A model generated the notes under the pieces. That model had not been told where the DNA came from. It ran no database searches and was given only the letters and a program-made list of their open reading frames with translations. From Flavihumibacter stibioxidans (lineage in GTDB: Bacteria; Bacteroidota; Bacteroidia; Chitinophagales; Chitinophagaceae), in assembly GCF_014332695.1 (NCBI RefSeq), contig NZ_MBUA01000012.1, forward strand, positions 925,858 through 989,857: a DNA stretch of 64,000 nt. Direction: 5' to 3'. Made by a program: the position numbers and the translations under genes. Below, one piece after another: positions 34,173-42,350 of this stretch (position 1 is its first letter; each line of letters begins with the position of its first letter).

Positions 34173-35240
34173 ATGAGATTACTTATTCAATGGACGTCCA
34201 TCATCCCGGCACTCGCCTGGTTGCTGTATTTTTCCGGACTTATACAGACCAGCGATATTTTTCAGATCGTGGCCAGCATTCTGCTGATCCTTAGTGTTAT
34301 GTCCTCTGTACATCACTCTGAGATTATCGCCCACCGGGTGGGCGAACCTTTTGGAACAATCATCCTGGCCATATCCATCACCGTTATAGAGGTGTCGATC
34401 ATCATCTCCTTAATGGTGTCGGGGGGCGATGATTCCGTTTCACTGGCAAGAGATACGGTGTACTCCGCCACCATGCTCATCCTGAACGGAATTGTGGGAG
34501 CATGTCTTTTTATCGGCGGATTAAAACACCATGAACAAACCTTCTCCAAACATTCAGTCACCATCGCGCTGGTATCACTTGTTTCCATCGTGATCTTTAC
34601 CCTGGTATTTCCAACATTCACAAAAAGCATAGAGGGACCATTTTACACCACTCCCCAGCTGATTTTTGTTTCCATAACCTGTTTAATTATCTATTCTTTC
34701 TTTTTGTTCGCACAAACAACCAGGCACAGGGAATACTTTCTTTCCGAAGGTGAAGAGAAAAATGAACATTCCGGAAAGATCTCCAATGGGGTATTTTACA
34801 TCAGCCTGGTATTCCTGGTCGCCAGTCTGGGTATTGTCGTTCTGCTGGCGAAAACCCTTTCTCCTACTATCGAAACTATAGTTACCAGTTACAACCTCCC
34901 AAAAACACTCGTGGGGGTGATCATCGCTGCCATTATTTTATTACCTGAAGGCCTTGCAGCCATTATCGCTGCCAGGAAAAACAAACTCCAGTCAAGTCTG
35001 AACCTGGCCCTGGGATCCGCACTGACCAGTATCGGGTTGACCATTCCCTGCGTGGCGGTGGTCTCCAGCATTTATGACATGAAAATCATACTGGGACTGG
35101 ATATTAAATCCATCATCCTGTTGGGATTATCCGTGTTCACCGTGATGCTCTCGTTAAGCAGCGGCAGAAGTAATATAGTGTATGGAGTAGTGTTATTAAT
35201 GAATTTAGCAGCATTCATATTCATGATCATTTATCCTTAA
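34173..35240 (+). CDS. Ca2+/H+ (or Na+/H+) exchanger, ChaA-like, CaCA family
   Basis: This 355-aa inner-membrane protein has about 11 hydrophobic segments. The two alpha repeats typical of the CaCA superfamily can be seen: HRVGEPFGTIILAISITVIE (about 52-71) and GVIIAAIILLPEGLAAI (about 249-265, with Pro-Glu in the transport site) followed by LNLALGSALTSIGLTIP. It likely exports Ca2+ or Na+ in exchange for protons. It stands alone and is followed by palindrome copy 3 between convergent genes. Confidence 0.88.
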   Translation: MRLLIQWTSIIPALAWLLYFSGLIQTSDIFQIVASILLILSVMSSVHHSEIIAHRVGEPFGTIILAISITVIEVSIIISLMVSGGDDSVSLARDTVYSATMLILNGIVGACLFIGGLKHHEQTFSKHSVTIALVSLVSIVIFTLVFPTFTKSIEGPFYTTPQLIFVSITCLIIYSFFLFAQTTRHREYFLSEGEEKNEHSGKISNGVFYISLVFLVASLGIVVLLAKTLSPTIETIVTSYNLPKTLVGVIIAAIILLPEGLAAIIAARKNKLQSSLNLALGSALTSIGLTIPCVAVVSSIYDMKIILGLDIKSIILLGLSVFTVMLSLSSGRSNIVYGVVLLMNLAAFIFMIIYP

Positions 35241-35332
35241 ACAACCGGTTTGGGAAAAAACTCCAGCACAAATAAATCTTTCCCTGCGGCAAGAAATAAA
35301 CGATGCTCCGGATTGGGTGAGCCGGACCAAAC

Positions 35333-35376
35333 GCGTCTGACGTGCGTCTGACGTACGTCAGACGCGCGTCAGACGC
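35333..35376. repeat. Palindrome, CGTCTGACG family copy 3
   Basis: A 44-bp inverted repeat has a single non-pairing position (T 35343 against G 35366, which would be a U-G wobble in RNA). The centre ACGTACGT lies at 35354/35355. It occupies the 3' ends of two convergent genes, ending exactly one base before the LytTR gene's stop codon at 35377. A bidirectional terminator role is possible here but there is no T-tract. Confidence 0.9.
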
Positions 35377-36069
35377 CTATAATCGGTTTTGCAGGATTTT
35401 TTCCATCACCGAATCCTTCAGACCACGGGAGATCGCGGCCTGCAGGCCGCCCAGCTCGATGATATTGCCCTGGATGCCAGTGACCCGATCCATATTGATA
35501 ATGCTTGATTTATGTACCTGCAAAAAGCTGGAAGGCATTCTTTCCAGCAACTGTTTCATAGTGATGTGCACCAGGTGTTTTTCTCCGGCGGCATGGATAC
35601 ACATATAATTCTCCATGGCCTCAATCAACACAATATCTTTCCAGTCAAGCCTGAGGTAACGCCCCTCGGTTTTTATGAAAAATGGTTCGGCATCCGACAG
35701 TTGCTTTCGCTCCGCAAAATATTCATAGGCCTTGTTCGCTGACCGCAGGAACCGGTCAAATGAAATCGGCTTCAGCAGGTAATCGAGCACATCCAGCTCG
35801 TACCCCCTGAGTGCGTATTTTTCATAGGCAGTAGTAAAAATAATTTTCGGCGGATTGGCCAGGGATGTCAGCAGTTCGATGCCACTGATATAAGGCATTT
35901 CAATATCCAGGAAAACCAGGTTCACCGTTGCAGCAGCCAACGCATTGTTCAGCGAAACCGCATCACCACATTCGGCCACCAGTTCCAAAAAATCGATCCT
36001 TCCCACATAGCTGCTCAGCCCCTTCCGCGCCAATGGTTCATCGTCGGTTATGATACAGGATATTTTCAT
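35377..36069 (-). CDS. LytTR-family response regulator
   Basis: This 230-aa regulator has a receiver (1-120; acidic Asp9-Asp10, phosphoacceptor Asp55 in LVFLDIEMPYISG, Lys in LLKPISF) and a LytTR DNA-binding domain (about 135-230: GRYLRLDWKDIVLIEAM, MKQLLERMPSSFLQVHKSSIINM). Its start overlaps the kinase stop by 4 bases, so the two are translationally coupled. Typical LytTR sites are 9-bp imperfect direct repeats; I did not find a clear pair in front of this operon. Confidence 0.92.
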   Translation of the reverse strand: MKISCIITDDEPLARKGLSSYVGRIDFLELVAECGDAVSLNNALAAATVNLVFLDIEMPYISGIELLTSLANPPKIIFTTAYEKYALRGYELDVLDYLLKPISFDRFLRSANKAYEYFAERKQLSDAEPFFIKTEGRYLRLDWKDIVLIEAMENYMCIHAAGEKHLVHITMKQLLERMPSSFLQVHKSSIINMDRVTGIQGNIIELGGLQAAISRGLKDSVMEKILQNRL

Positions 36070-37130
36070 AGATCGATTTGCAGGTTGGCGGAGTAAGAAT
36101 GATTACTCTTCTCCATGTTCAGGGAATAGCGGCCCGGATAGAGCAGATCGAGCCGTTTGCGCAGGTTCACCAGCCCAATTCCGCCCTTCTCACGGTCATG
36201 CGCAATGGAAGGAATGGAATTCTCCACCTGCACGCGCAATTGGTGTTGGTGCAGCTCAGATCGAATCCTGATCCACTGATCCCCGCCGGTAAACTTGAAG
36301 GCATTTTCTACCAGGGGAAGCAGCAGCAGGGGATAGATGGTTGCACCATTCACACCATCAGCAACTGCCGGCCAACTGACATCCAGCTGCAATGCTTCAC
36401 TGGATCGCTGCCGCTGCAGGGCAATATAATTATCGAGGTGATTAAACTCCTCCTGCAAAGGAACCCTATCCTCCTGGTCATATAACTGGTAACGCAGCAG
36501 TGCAGCCAGGTTCTCGATGGTTTGCCGGGCCGCCACATTATCCTCGTGTATCTGGAAATACACCGTATTCAAAGCATTGAACAAAAAATGCGGATGGAAT
36601 TGCGCTTTCAGGTAATCCAGTTCAGCAGTAAGTTTGTCTTTACTGATCTGTTCCACCAGCAGATGTTTTTCATGCGTCTTCCTGCTTTGCAACTGGCTCA
36701 GCCGTACAAAGAAATAAATCAGCCAGGCACTCTGCGGCACAAAACTCAGGATGATCACATCGTACCATTGTAATCCATCATCGGTAAATTCCGCAAGAGG
36801 GAAAATGAAGAGCACCACCACCAGTTGCAGGCATACGACCAGGAAAATAAAGAGATTCCTGGGTTTATTGCTACCTGAAAAATCCTCTTTCTCAGCTGCC
36901 AGCAGGAAACTATTCACCACCCATTCAAACACGAAACTGATCAGCGCACAGCCAATGATTTCAGCGGCGTTCGTTTCGATGGCACGCAACCAGAATTTGG
37001 TGCCGGTGATCACATCATTGAGCAGGCGGAAAAAAACATACACGAGCAGGCCGAAAGAGACCACAAAGAATGCGCGCCTGGCGGTCCAGGGCAATTTCAA
37101 TGCCTGTCTGAAATGTGCAACTCTGATCAT
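36066..37130 (-). CDS. LytS-type sensor histidine kinase (His_kinase/HATPase)
   Basis: The protein has 354 aa. Four hydrophobic segments (about 15-150) form a membrane sensor without a recognised ligand domain. A coiled segment leads to the His_kinase motif AQFHPHFLFNALNTV (phosphorylated His in HPHFLFN) and a HATPase ending KGGIGLVNLRKRLDLLYPG. The frame is open to 37295, but that extension overlaps the upstream acyltransferase gene, so ATG 37130 (MIRVAHFRQAL) is used. It follows the acyltransferase by 35 bases and precedes the LytTR gene with overlap, forming a three-gene operon. Confidence 0.9.
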   Translation of the reverse strand: MIRVAHFRQALKLPWTARRAFFVVSFGLLVYVFFRLLNDVITGTKFWLRAIETNAAEIIGCALISFVFEWVVNSFLLAAEKEDFSGSNKPRNLFIFLVVCLQLVVVLFIFPLAEFTDDGLQWYDVIILSFVPQSAWLIYFFVRLSQLQSRKTHEKHLLVEQISKDKLTAELDYLKAQFHPHFLFNALNTVYFQIHEDNVAARQTIENLAALLRYQLYDQEDRVPLQEEFNHLDNYIALQRQRSSEALQLDVSWPAVADGVNGATIYPLLLLPLVENAFKFTGGDQWIRIRSELHQHQLRVQVENSIPSIAHDREKGGIGLVNLRKRLDLLYPGRYSLNMEKSNHSYSANLQIDL

Positions 37131-37165
37131 GATTGCCGGAAAATGCGCTGTTAAAAAAATTATTG

Positions 37166-38356
37166 TTAAGGTACTATAGTTTTCCCGGCCTTTTTCTTCA
37201 TGCCGAAAAGCAGTCTGGTAATATAGAATGGCCGGATGAACAGATGAAAGGTCAGCATAGACACTGTAAAAGTTGTCAGCACAATAAATATCCATTTCAA
37301 GCTAACCGGATCAGAGATCTGCACCACATAATAAGCGATGATCACAATAATAGTCTGGTGCAGGATATAAAATGGATAAAGCGACTGGTTGATATAGTTG
37401 AGCGCGGGATGCGGGCGATCCAGGTATTTTTTTCCGTAGCCCACTATTGCGAATACCCAGAGCCAGGTGTGCAGTGGCTCGCGGGCGAGATAGATATAGG
37501 TCTGCCACGAATCTATGGGATAGGTTCCATCAAACCAGTTGTAATCGTTCCATCGAAGGCCATTGATCAGGAGCAGTAGCAGGAAAGCCAGGGACAACGA
37601 GAGTCTTCGGTTTCGCTCCAGGCTTTCCATCAGCGCGGGTTGCAGCAGGCAGAGATAACCCGCCAGCAGGAAAAGCATCCAATAGAAAAAATACAACGGG
37701 TCGTGTATGAGGTCATTGGTAGAAGGATATTTCACCACAAAAAAAGAATAGATCAAAACCGAAGGAAGCATCAGCCAGTACACGCGGTATCCCTTGGACA
37801 GTGAACCAAGTCGCCTGATAAAAGCGGTTGCAGCGGGTTTGCGGCACCAGCCGAAGAAAGGCGCAAGCAGGATATCATATACAAAGAGATAGGCGATGAA
37901 CCAGAGATGGTGCCAACTGAAATTGCCTTCGGGATAGGGACCGGAACTGAAAATGGTGGGATAAAAATCCAGGAAGGAACCGGTATATCCCTGGTGGAGG
38001 CGTTCGAAATATACCTGGGGAGGGATGACCAGTAACACGCCTGCCAGCAATGGGATGAACAACCTTTTCAGGCGGAGTTTCACAAAGCCCCCAGCGGTGC
38101 GGTTTTGCATCATGAGCCAGGTAACGGCGCCGGAGATGAAAAACAAGAGGGGCATCCTGAAGCGGCTCAGGAAAAAATTGAATTCGGTGAGCAGGTCACT
38201 TTTTACCGGGTCGTTGATATGCCAGGGATCCTCGACAATAAAGGGGCGCCCACTGTGGTAAAGCAATACGCCCAGGATGGCCAGAAAGCGAAGCCAGTCG
38301 ATATAACTGATGCGAAGTTTTGGGGTGGTCAACGAAGCAGATGGACTGAGAGACAT
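37166..38356 (-). CDS. Acyltransferase-3 family membrane protein (OpgC-like)
   Basis: This 396-aa membrane O-acyltransferase has about 10 hydrophobic segments. It opens with the family signature YIDWLRFLAILGVLLYHSG (about 18-36, with the conserved Arg and His). RMPLLFFISG and a basic loop VKLRLKRLFIP follow. Relatives succinylate or acetylate periplasmic glucans, O-antigen or other envelope glycans; the substrate here is unknown. It is the first gene of the operon with the LytS/LytTR pair, so the regulator may tune this modification or be co-expressed with it. Confidence 0.88.
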   Translation of the reverse strand: MSLSPSASLTTPKLRISYIDWLRFLAILGVLLYHSGRPFIVEDPWHINDPVKSDLLTEFNFFLSRFRMPLLFFISGAVTWLMMQNRTAGGFVKLRLKRLFIPLLAGVLLVIPPQVYFERLHQGYTGSFLDFYPTIFSSGPYPEGNFSWHHLWFIAYLFVYDILLAPFFGWCRKPAATAFIRRLGSLSKGYRVYWLMLPSVLIYSFFVVKYPSTNDLIHDPLYFFYWMLFLLAGYLCLLQPALMESLERNRRLSLSLAFLLLLLINGLRWNDYNWFDGTYPIDSWQTYIYLAREPLHTWLWVFAIVGYGKKYLDRPHPALNYINQSLYPFYILHQTIIVIIAYYVVQISDPVSLKWIFIVLTTFTVSMLTFHLFIRPFYITRLLFGMKKKAGKTIVP

Positions 38357-38398
38357 AATGCATATTTATTCCACAAACCTATACCGGCACTTGCGGCA

Positions 38399-38437
38399 GG
38401 TCAAATCGGTTTGACCATCGGTCAGATTTATTTGACG
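38399..38437. promoter_or_regulatory. Two tandem inverted-repeat operators, GGTCAAA-N4-TTTGACC
   Basis: The first site (38399-38416) is a perfect 7-4-7 inverted repeat. The second (38420-38437) is GGTCAGA-N4-TTTGACG, with the same spacing and two imperfect positions. They start 21 bp apart, two helical turns. They lie in the divergent region between the acyltransferase operon (start 38356) and the hydrolase gene (start 38511). They look like a double operator for a dimeric regulator whose gene is not evident nearby. Confidence 0.6.
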
Positions 38438-38510
38438 AAATGCATGGGTTGGGGGACCTAAATCATTTTTTAACCGCAGGCACTTTATTACCTTGGCATG
38501 AACAGAAGTC

Positions 38511-39899
38511 GTGACCTCCTTTACCGAAATATTATTCATCGTGACCGGCACCATCCACCTGGCGCTGGTCCGCTTTGCCCTGTTGAGATTGCACCAGCCG
38601 ACCACCCTGTTCCTGTGGATGATAAAAGTATTTGTATCGGCCCTTTCACCTTTATTATTCCTGATCGGACTACTGATTGCCGTTTCCGGTATGTTCTTTC
38701 ACTCGCCTGTAGTGTTTGTGATGGGAACCATTGGCGCACTCCTGTACCTGATCCATATCTATTCTATCACCCGCGGCCCGGATGTATCCACCGCTTTTGA
38801 ACAGGCTTTCGGGAAGGATTGGTACAACCGGATTCCGCCTTCCGTTAAAGCAGGATTTCTGCCTGCGAGATATGTATTCCGGTTGCCATCAAGTCCGGAA
38901 CCACAATGGCAGCAAAACATTGTTTGTCATACCATCTCCACCACCGGCCGTGCCATTCTGTGCGATATCTGGCAGCCGCCCAAAGGAGTGGAAAAATCCG
39001 GACATGCATTTATCTACCTGCATGGAAGTGCGTGGACCGTGCTCGACAAGGATTATGGAACAAGGAAATTCTTTCGCCATCTCGCGGCGGAGGGACACCT
39101 GGTCATGGATCTTGCCCACCGCCTTTTCCCGGAAACAGATATGAAGGGCATGTTAGAAGATGCCTTTCATGCAATTGCCTGGATGAAAGCACATGCAGCG
39201 GAATATGGTGTTGACCTGGATAAGATCACCATTGGTGGCGGATCCTCCGGCGCGCACATCGCCCTGCTGGCAGCTTACGGACATGAACAAGCGCAATTAA
39301 GACCCGCGGACCTCGAAGGAACAGACCTGCGTGTAAGCGCAGTTATTTCTTTATACGGACAATCAGACCTGTCCGCCACCTACTACCATACCTGCCAGCA
39401 CCTGACCAGTCGTTCGGCACTGGGTAAAAACAAAAAAGGAAAGGAAGGCGGTATGCCGGAATGGTTGCGAAAAGGGATGGGCGATTCCTTTCACCGGCTT
39501 GGCTTTGACAAGGAAGTGGAACCCGGTATGCTGGCGCCGATGCTGGGTGGAAGTCCGGAGGAAAAGCCCGAAACCTATGCCCAGTATTCACCACTGAACT
39601 ATGTAAACAGCAGCTCTCCGCCTACCCTGATCATCCATGGCCGGCAGGATATCCTGGCCCCGGAAGAACCCATGCATCGACTCAGGGAAAAGCTGGAAGC
39701 ATTGAAAATACCCGTTGTCATGCATCTCCTTCCCCAAACCGATCACGCTTTTGATCTGATATTGCCAGTTATCTCCCCTTCCGCGCAGAGTGCCTGGTAT
39801 GATGTGGAGCGATTTTTATCACTTAATATAAATCGTGGCGTCCCGGCTGATTTCCACGGCGACAGGAAAGATTTGGGCAGCCAGCCGTTTCTGCTTTAA
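38511..39899 (+). CDS. Membrane-anchored alpha/beta hydrolase (HSL-like)
   Basis: This 462-aa protein starts at GTG 38511. The first ~85 residues contain two or three hydrophobic segments. The hydrolase domain follows, with oxyanion motif YLHGSAW, the nucleophile elbow GGSSG (Ser245), Asp in GRQDILAPEEP and His in QTDHAFD. HSL-type esterases have this arrangement, but the N-terminal membrane anchor is unusual, so the enzyme probably faces the membrane surface. The hydrolase domain has a long insertion (about 300-340). It is divergent from the acyltransferase operon and may share the double operator. Confidence 0.85.
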   Translation: MTSFTEILFIVTGTIHLALVRFALLRLHQPTTLFLWMIKVFVSALSPLLFLIGLLIAVSGMFFHSPVVFVMGTIGALLYLIHIYSITRGPDVSTAFEQAFGKDWYNRIPPSVKAGFLPARYVFRLPSSPEPQWQQNIVCHTISTTGRAILCDIWQPPKGVEKSGHAFIYLHGSAWTVLDKDYGTRKFFRHLAAEGHLVMDLAHRLFPETDMKGMLEDAFHAIAWMKAHAAEYGVDLDKITIGGGSSGAHIALLAAYGHEQAQLRPADLEGTDLRVSAVISLYGQSDLSATYYHTCQHLTSRSALGKNKKGKEGGMPEWLRKGMGDSFHRLGFDKEVEPGMLAPMLGGSPEEKPETYAQYSPLNYVNSSSPPTLIIHGRQDILAPEEPMHRLREKLEALKIPVVMHLLPQTDHAFDLILPVISPSAQSAWYDVERFLSLNINRGVPADFHGDRKDLGSQPFLL

Positions 39900-39906
39900 G
39901 TTCTAT

Positions 39907-39952
39907 GCCTGAAATCGGGGTCTACTTTTAGTATGCTGGTTGAATTTCAGGC
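39907..39952. terminator. Possible bidirectional terminator hairpin between convergent genes
   Basis: GCCTGAAAT (39907-39915) and ATTTCAGGC (39944-39952) pair perfectly over 9 bp around a 28-base loop. The 3' arm enters the last codons of the AAA ATPase gene. No clear T-tract, so support is limited. Confidence 0.3.
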
Positions 39953-41314
39953 GTTGGTGATTCCTGATACCTGGTCATTAAACCAGGGTAAATAATTCTC
40001 CAGCTTTGCTGCCAGAAAATAGGGGAGATTGAGCAGGAAATAGGTCTTGCCACTCATCGTCTTTGCTTCATTGATCTGGATGCCACCAGCATAGAATCGA
40101 ACAGCCATCCGGTGCGGAGCATCCTCCATAAAAACATGCAGGGACCTGAGCTTTCCTGTGGCTCCCGACTTCACTTCAACCGGAATTAATTTACCCTCCC
40201 AGGGATAGAGCCAATCCAGTTCCGCGGAAGAACCGGCCTTATCACGCGTCCAGAAATGCAAACCGCTCAATGCACCATACATAGTGGATAGCATTTCCTG
40301 TCCAACAAGGTGTTCGATCATGGTGCCACCATACACATCCTGTAGGTCAGCCGTGCCGATAATCTCTTTTTGAATCCCCAGGGAATAGTTTAACAGCCCG
40401 GTATCCAGCACCTGAAGGCGGGGCGACTTGCGTGTATCGGGCAGTAGCGGCAGAACCGCGCTGGTATTGGGATACACCAGGTGCAGCAGCATGGCTTTTT
40501 CCAGGGTACGTAAAGCCTCCCCCATCTCACGACTTCCATAGACAGATTTTCCGAAGCCATGGAATTTGATGCGTTTACCGGCCTCTGCATAGGAAGCACG
40601 AATAGCATGGCGGATATGCTGTACATGGCTCTGTGATCCCGCATATTTTTCCACATCGTCCAGGTAGCCGGCAATCAGGCTTTCATACAGATTCTTCAGC
40701 GAGGTAAGATCGCGGTGATCGGCATATTGTTGTACGATAGCCGGCATTCCGCCAATGATCGCATACTGGTGGAATAGCTGAAAAAGTCTTTCAACAGCAA
40801 AATCAGCCAGGGGCAGTTTGTTCCATTGCTCCAGGGCCTGCACTTCGCCCAATGCTTCCAGGAATTCAGAGAAGCCTGCGGGCCTTACCACCAGGTAATC
40901 CACCCTCCCCACCGGGAAATGAAGCTTTTGATTAAAAATAGTTTCAAGTAAACTGCCGGCCGCAATAACGGGCAGGTCCGGCGCTTCTTCATACAGGTAC
41001 CTCAGCATATTCATTGCCTCAGGTAATTCCTGGATCTCGTCAATGAATAAGAGCGTGTTTTTTCGGTTCCGGTAGCTTCTATTTTTCAGAAAGAACACCG
41101 CTTCCAAAAATTGGTCAACCGTGGTAAACTGTTCAAAAGGCTTACGGTCCGCCGACAACTCCAGGTTCAGGTAGATGTACTGCTCAAACCTTTCTGCGAA
41201 GCGATGCACCAGGGTTGTCTTTCCTACCTGTCTTGCACCTCTGATTACCAGTGGTTTACGCTTATCTGAAAGGCGCCATTTATCCAGTTCTGCCAACACG
41301 TTTCTTTGAAACAT
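39947..41314 (-). CDS. AAA ATPase with C-terminal DUF4143
   Basis: This 455-aa protein has an AAA_14 domain with Walker A GARQVGKTT (26-34) and Walker B TLLFIDEIQ (about 87-95), a sensor AAGSLLE, and a DUF4143 PD-(D/E)xK-like C-terminus (about 200-455). The latter contains the nuclease-like SAELDWLY...PVEVKSG elements, whose spaced Asp-Glu-x-Lys residues resemble an active site. The family is common and horizontally mobile, but its function is not established. The ATG lies at the edge of the first of three 33-bp-spaced repeats (41312-41403), which suggests autoregulation. Confidence 0.88.
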   Translation of the reverse strand: MFQRNVLAELDKWRLSDKRKPLVIRGARQVGKTTLVHRFAERFEQYIYLNLELSADRKPFEQFTTVDQFLEAVFFLKNRSYRNRKNTLLFIDEIQELPEAMNMLRYLYEEAPDLPVIAAGSLLETIFNQKLHFPVGRVDYLVVRPAGFSEFLEALGEVQALEQWNKLPLADFAVERLFQLFHQYAIIGGMPAIVQQYADHRDLTSLKNLYESLIAGYLDDVEKYAGSQSHVQHIRHAIRASYAEAGKRIKFHGFGKSVYGSREMGEALRTLEKAMLLHLVYPNTSAVLPLLPDTRKSPRLQVLDTGLLNYSLGIQKEIIGTADLQDVYGGTMIEHLVGQEMLSTMYGALSGLHFWTRDKAGSSAELDWLYPWEGKLIPVEVKSGATGKLRSLHVFMEDAPHRMAVRFYAGGIQINEAKTMSGKTYFLLNLPYFLAAKLENYLPWFNDQVSGITNA

Positions 41315-41403
41315 GTCACAAAATTAGGGCATTTTCACCATAAATATGTCACAATTTATAGGCATTTTTTTAAGATTCATGTCACATTTTATAGGCAAAT
41401 TTT
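41312..41403 (-). repeat. Three direct repeats, 33-bp period, upstream of the AAA ATPase
   Basis: On the plus strand the unit ATGTCACA(A/T)(A/T)TT(A)nAGGCA(T/A)TTT begins at 41313, 41346 and 41379, exactly 33 bp apart (about three helical turns). The minus-strand core is TGTGACAT preceded by GCCTATAAA or GCCCTAATT. The unit next to the gene contains TAATTTTG (41326-41319), a -7-like box, 4 bases before the ATG, implying a very short or absent leader. They may be binding sites for the ATPase itself or a partner. Confidence 0.75.
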
Positions 41404-41470
41404 CTCCCTCTTCAGGATTCCCTGATCGGTTGCAAATCGAAAGTGAATGTCCAGGCCCTTATCCGTTCAT

Positions 41471-41505
41471 TGCAAATAGGCTGCAAGGCTGCGGTTTAAT
41501 CTTGC
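41471..41505 (+). promoter_or_regulatory. Promoter-like 35-bp block shared with 59678-59712
   Basis: The block begins TGCAAATAGG and ends with a -7-like box TAATCTTG (41497-41504). It matches 28 of 35 positions with the block in front of the uracil-DNA-glycosylase-like gene. It lies 33 bases before the lipoprotein ATG. Between them, GCGATC-GGAG (41504-41514) can pair with CTCCGATCGC (41525-41534). Confidence 0.4.
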
Positions 41506-41538
41506 GATCCGGAGTTATAAAACCCTCCGATCGCAGCA

Positions 41539-42048
41539 ATGAAAAAACTCATAGTCATGGCCCTCACCTGCACCACCTTATTCTCCTGCAGCAGCCTTCA
41601 GAAAACCAGCACTGCCAAAACCCTGGATATTGTGGGTGCCGGGGTCTTGCATTTTCCGGTAGTAGCCGACCTCGATGTACGTGAAACCAAAGTCAGCGGC
41701 ACCAAAGCGGGCACTATCAGCACATCCCTTGACCTGATGAAAATGGAAGCCATCGCCGCCGCCCTAAAATCAGGTAATGCCGATGTACTGATTGAGCCCG
41801 CTTACCAGATCGACACCGAAGGCAGTCGGGTAACCGTTACCGTTACCGGATGGCCCGCCAACTACAAAAATTTCAGGAAAATGACCGCTGCCGATACCAC
41901 CCTCATCCGGCCAACCATTATGCAGAAACCTGTCATCGTTGATCCCGTGCCGGTGAAAAAGAAAAGAAAGGGTGCCGCCATACTGGCCGGAATCGGCGCA
42001 GGCGCATTGATAGCAACGGGAGCAATTATCGCGGCAGATAACTATTAA
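41539..42048 (+). CDS. Small lipoprotein of unknown function
   Basis: This 169-aa protein has a good lipobox: MKKLIVMALTCTTLFSCSS, Cys17. The mature part has an alpha/beta repeat-like centre (LDVRETKVSGTKAG, LLDLMKMEAIAAALKSG, DVLIEPAYQIDTEG, VTVTVTGWPANYKNF) that fits a small outer-membrane or periplasmic domain. After a basic stretch (VKKKRKG), the last ~25 residues are glycine/alanine-rich and hydrophobic (AAILAGIGAGALIATGAIIAA), like a membrane hairpin. I do not know its function. It is monocistronic. Confidence 0.75.
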   Translation: MKKLIVMALTCTTLFSCSSLQKTSTAKTLDIVGAGVLHFPVVADLDVRETKVSGTKAGTISTSLDLMKMEAIAAALKSGNADVLIEPAYQIDTEGSRVTVTVTGWPANYKNFRKMTAADTTLIRPTIMQKPVIVDPVPVKKKRKGAAILAGIGAGALIATGAIIAADNY

Positions 42049-42086
42049 GAATATTTTTTAAAAGAGGAATCTTCCCGGGTGATTAC

Positions 42087-42113
42087 AACAAAGGGGCTTT
42101 ATGCCCCTTTGTT
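42087..42113. terminator. Terminator-like hairpin, 11-bp perfect stem
   Basis: AACAAAGGGGC (42087-42097) pairs with GCCCCTTTGTT (42103-42113) over a 5-base loop. It closes the lipoprotein transcript 38 bases after its stop. The stop codon of the convergent small gene (42099-42101) lies in the loop. The U-tract is weak on both strands. Confidence 0.55.
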
Positions 42114-42332
42114 ATTGCCTTTCTTTCCATTCGCCAGCATGGCAAAAACAAATATGCTCAGCAAGGCAACCGACACCGTCGTGAGCAAGGCCAGCGTTTT
42201 CAGTGTAAAACCGAGGGATCGTTTCAGCCAGGGCCGTTCAATACCTGCCACCATCGAGTCAATGGAACGATGGGCTGTCCGGTATATGATCATACAAACC
42301 AGGGTGGCGGCAAGGGAATACAGTATATACAT
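42099..42332 (-). CDS. Small predicted membrane protein, 77 aa
   Basis: Two hydrophobic segments (about 2-18 and 42-67: LKTLALLTTVSVALLSIFVFAML) are separated by a basic loop and followed by a charged tail KKGNNKGA. It begins 18 bases after the stop of the ADP-ribosylglycohydrolase gene on the same strand, so it is probably the last gene of that unit. An overlapping frame on the plus strand lacks any supporting feature. No family recognised. Confidence 0.5.
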   Translation of the reverse strand: MYILYSLAATLVCMIIYRTAHRSIDSMVAGIERPWLKRSLGFTLKTLALLTTVSVALLSIFVFAMLANGKKGNNKGA

Positions 42333-42350
42333 AGCGGAAGGTTTTAAGTA

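Noticed and set aside
41379-41403. CRISPR-like array upstream of the AAA ATPase
   Set aside because: Only three short repeats with 8-10-base spacers and no cas genes; the spacing is that of regulatory repeats.
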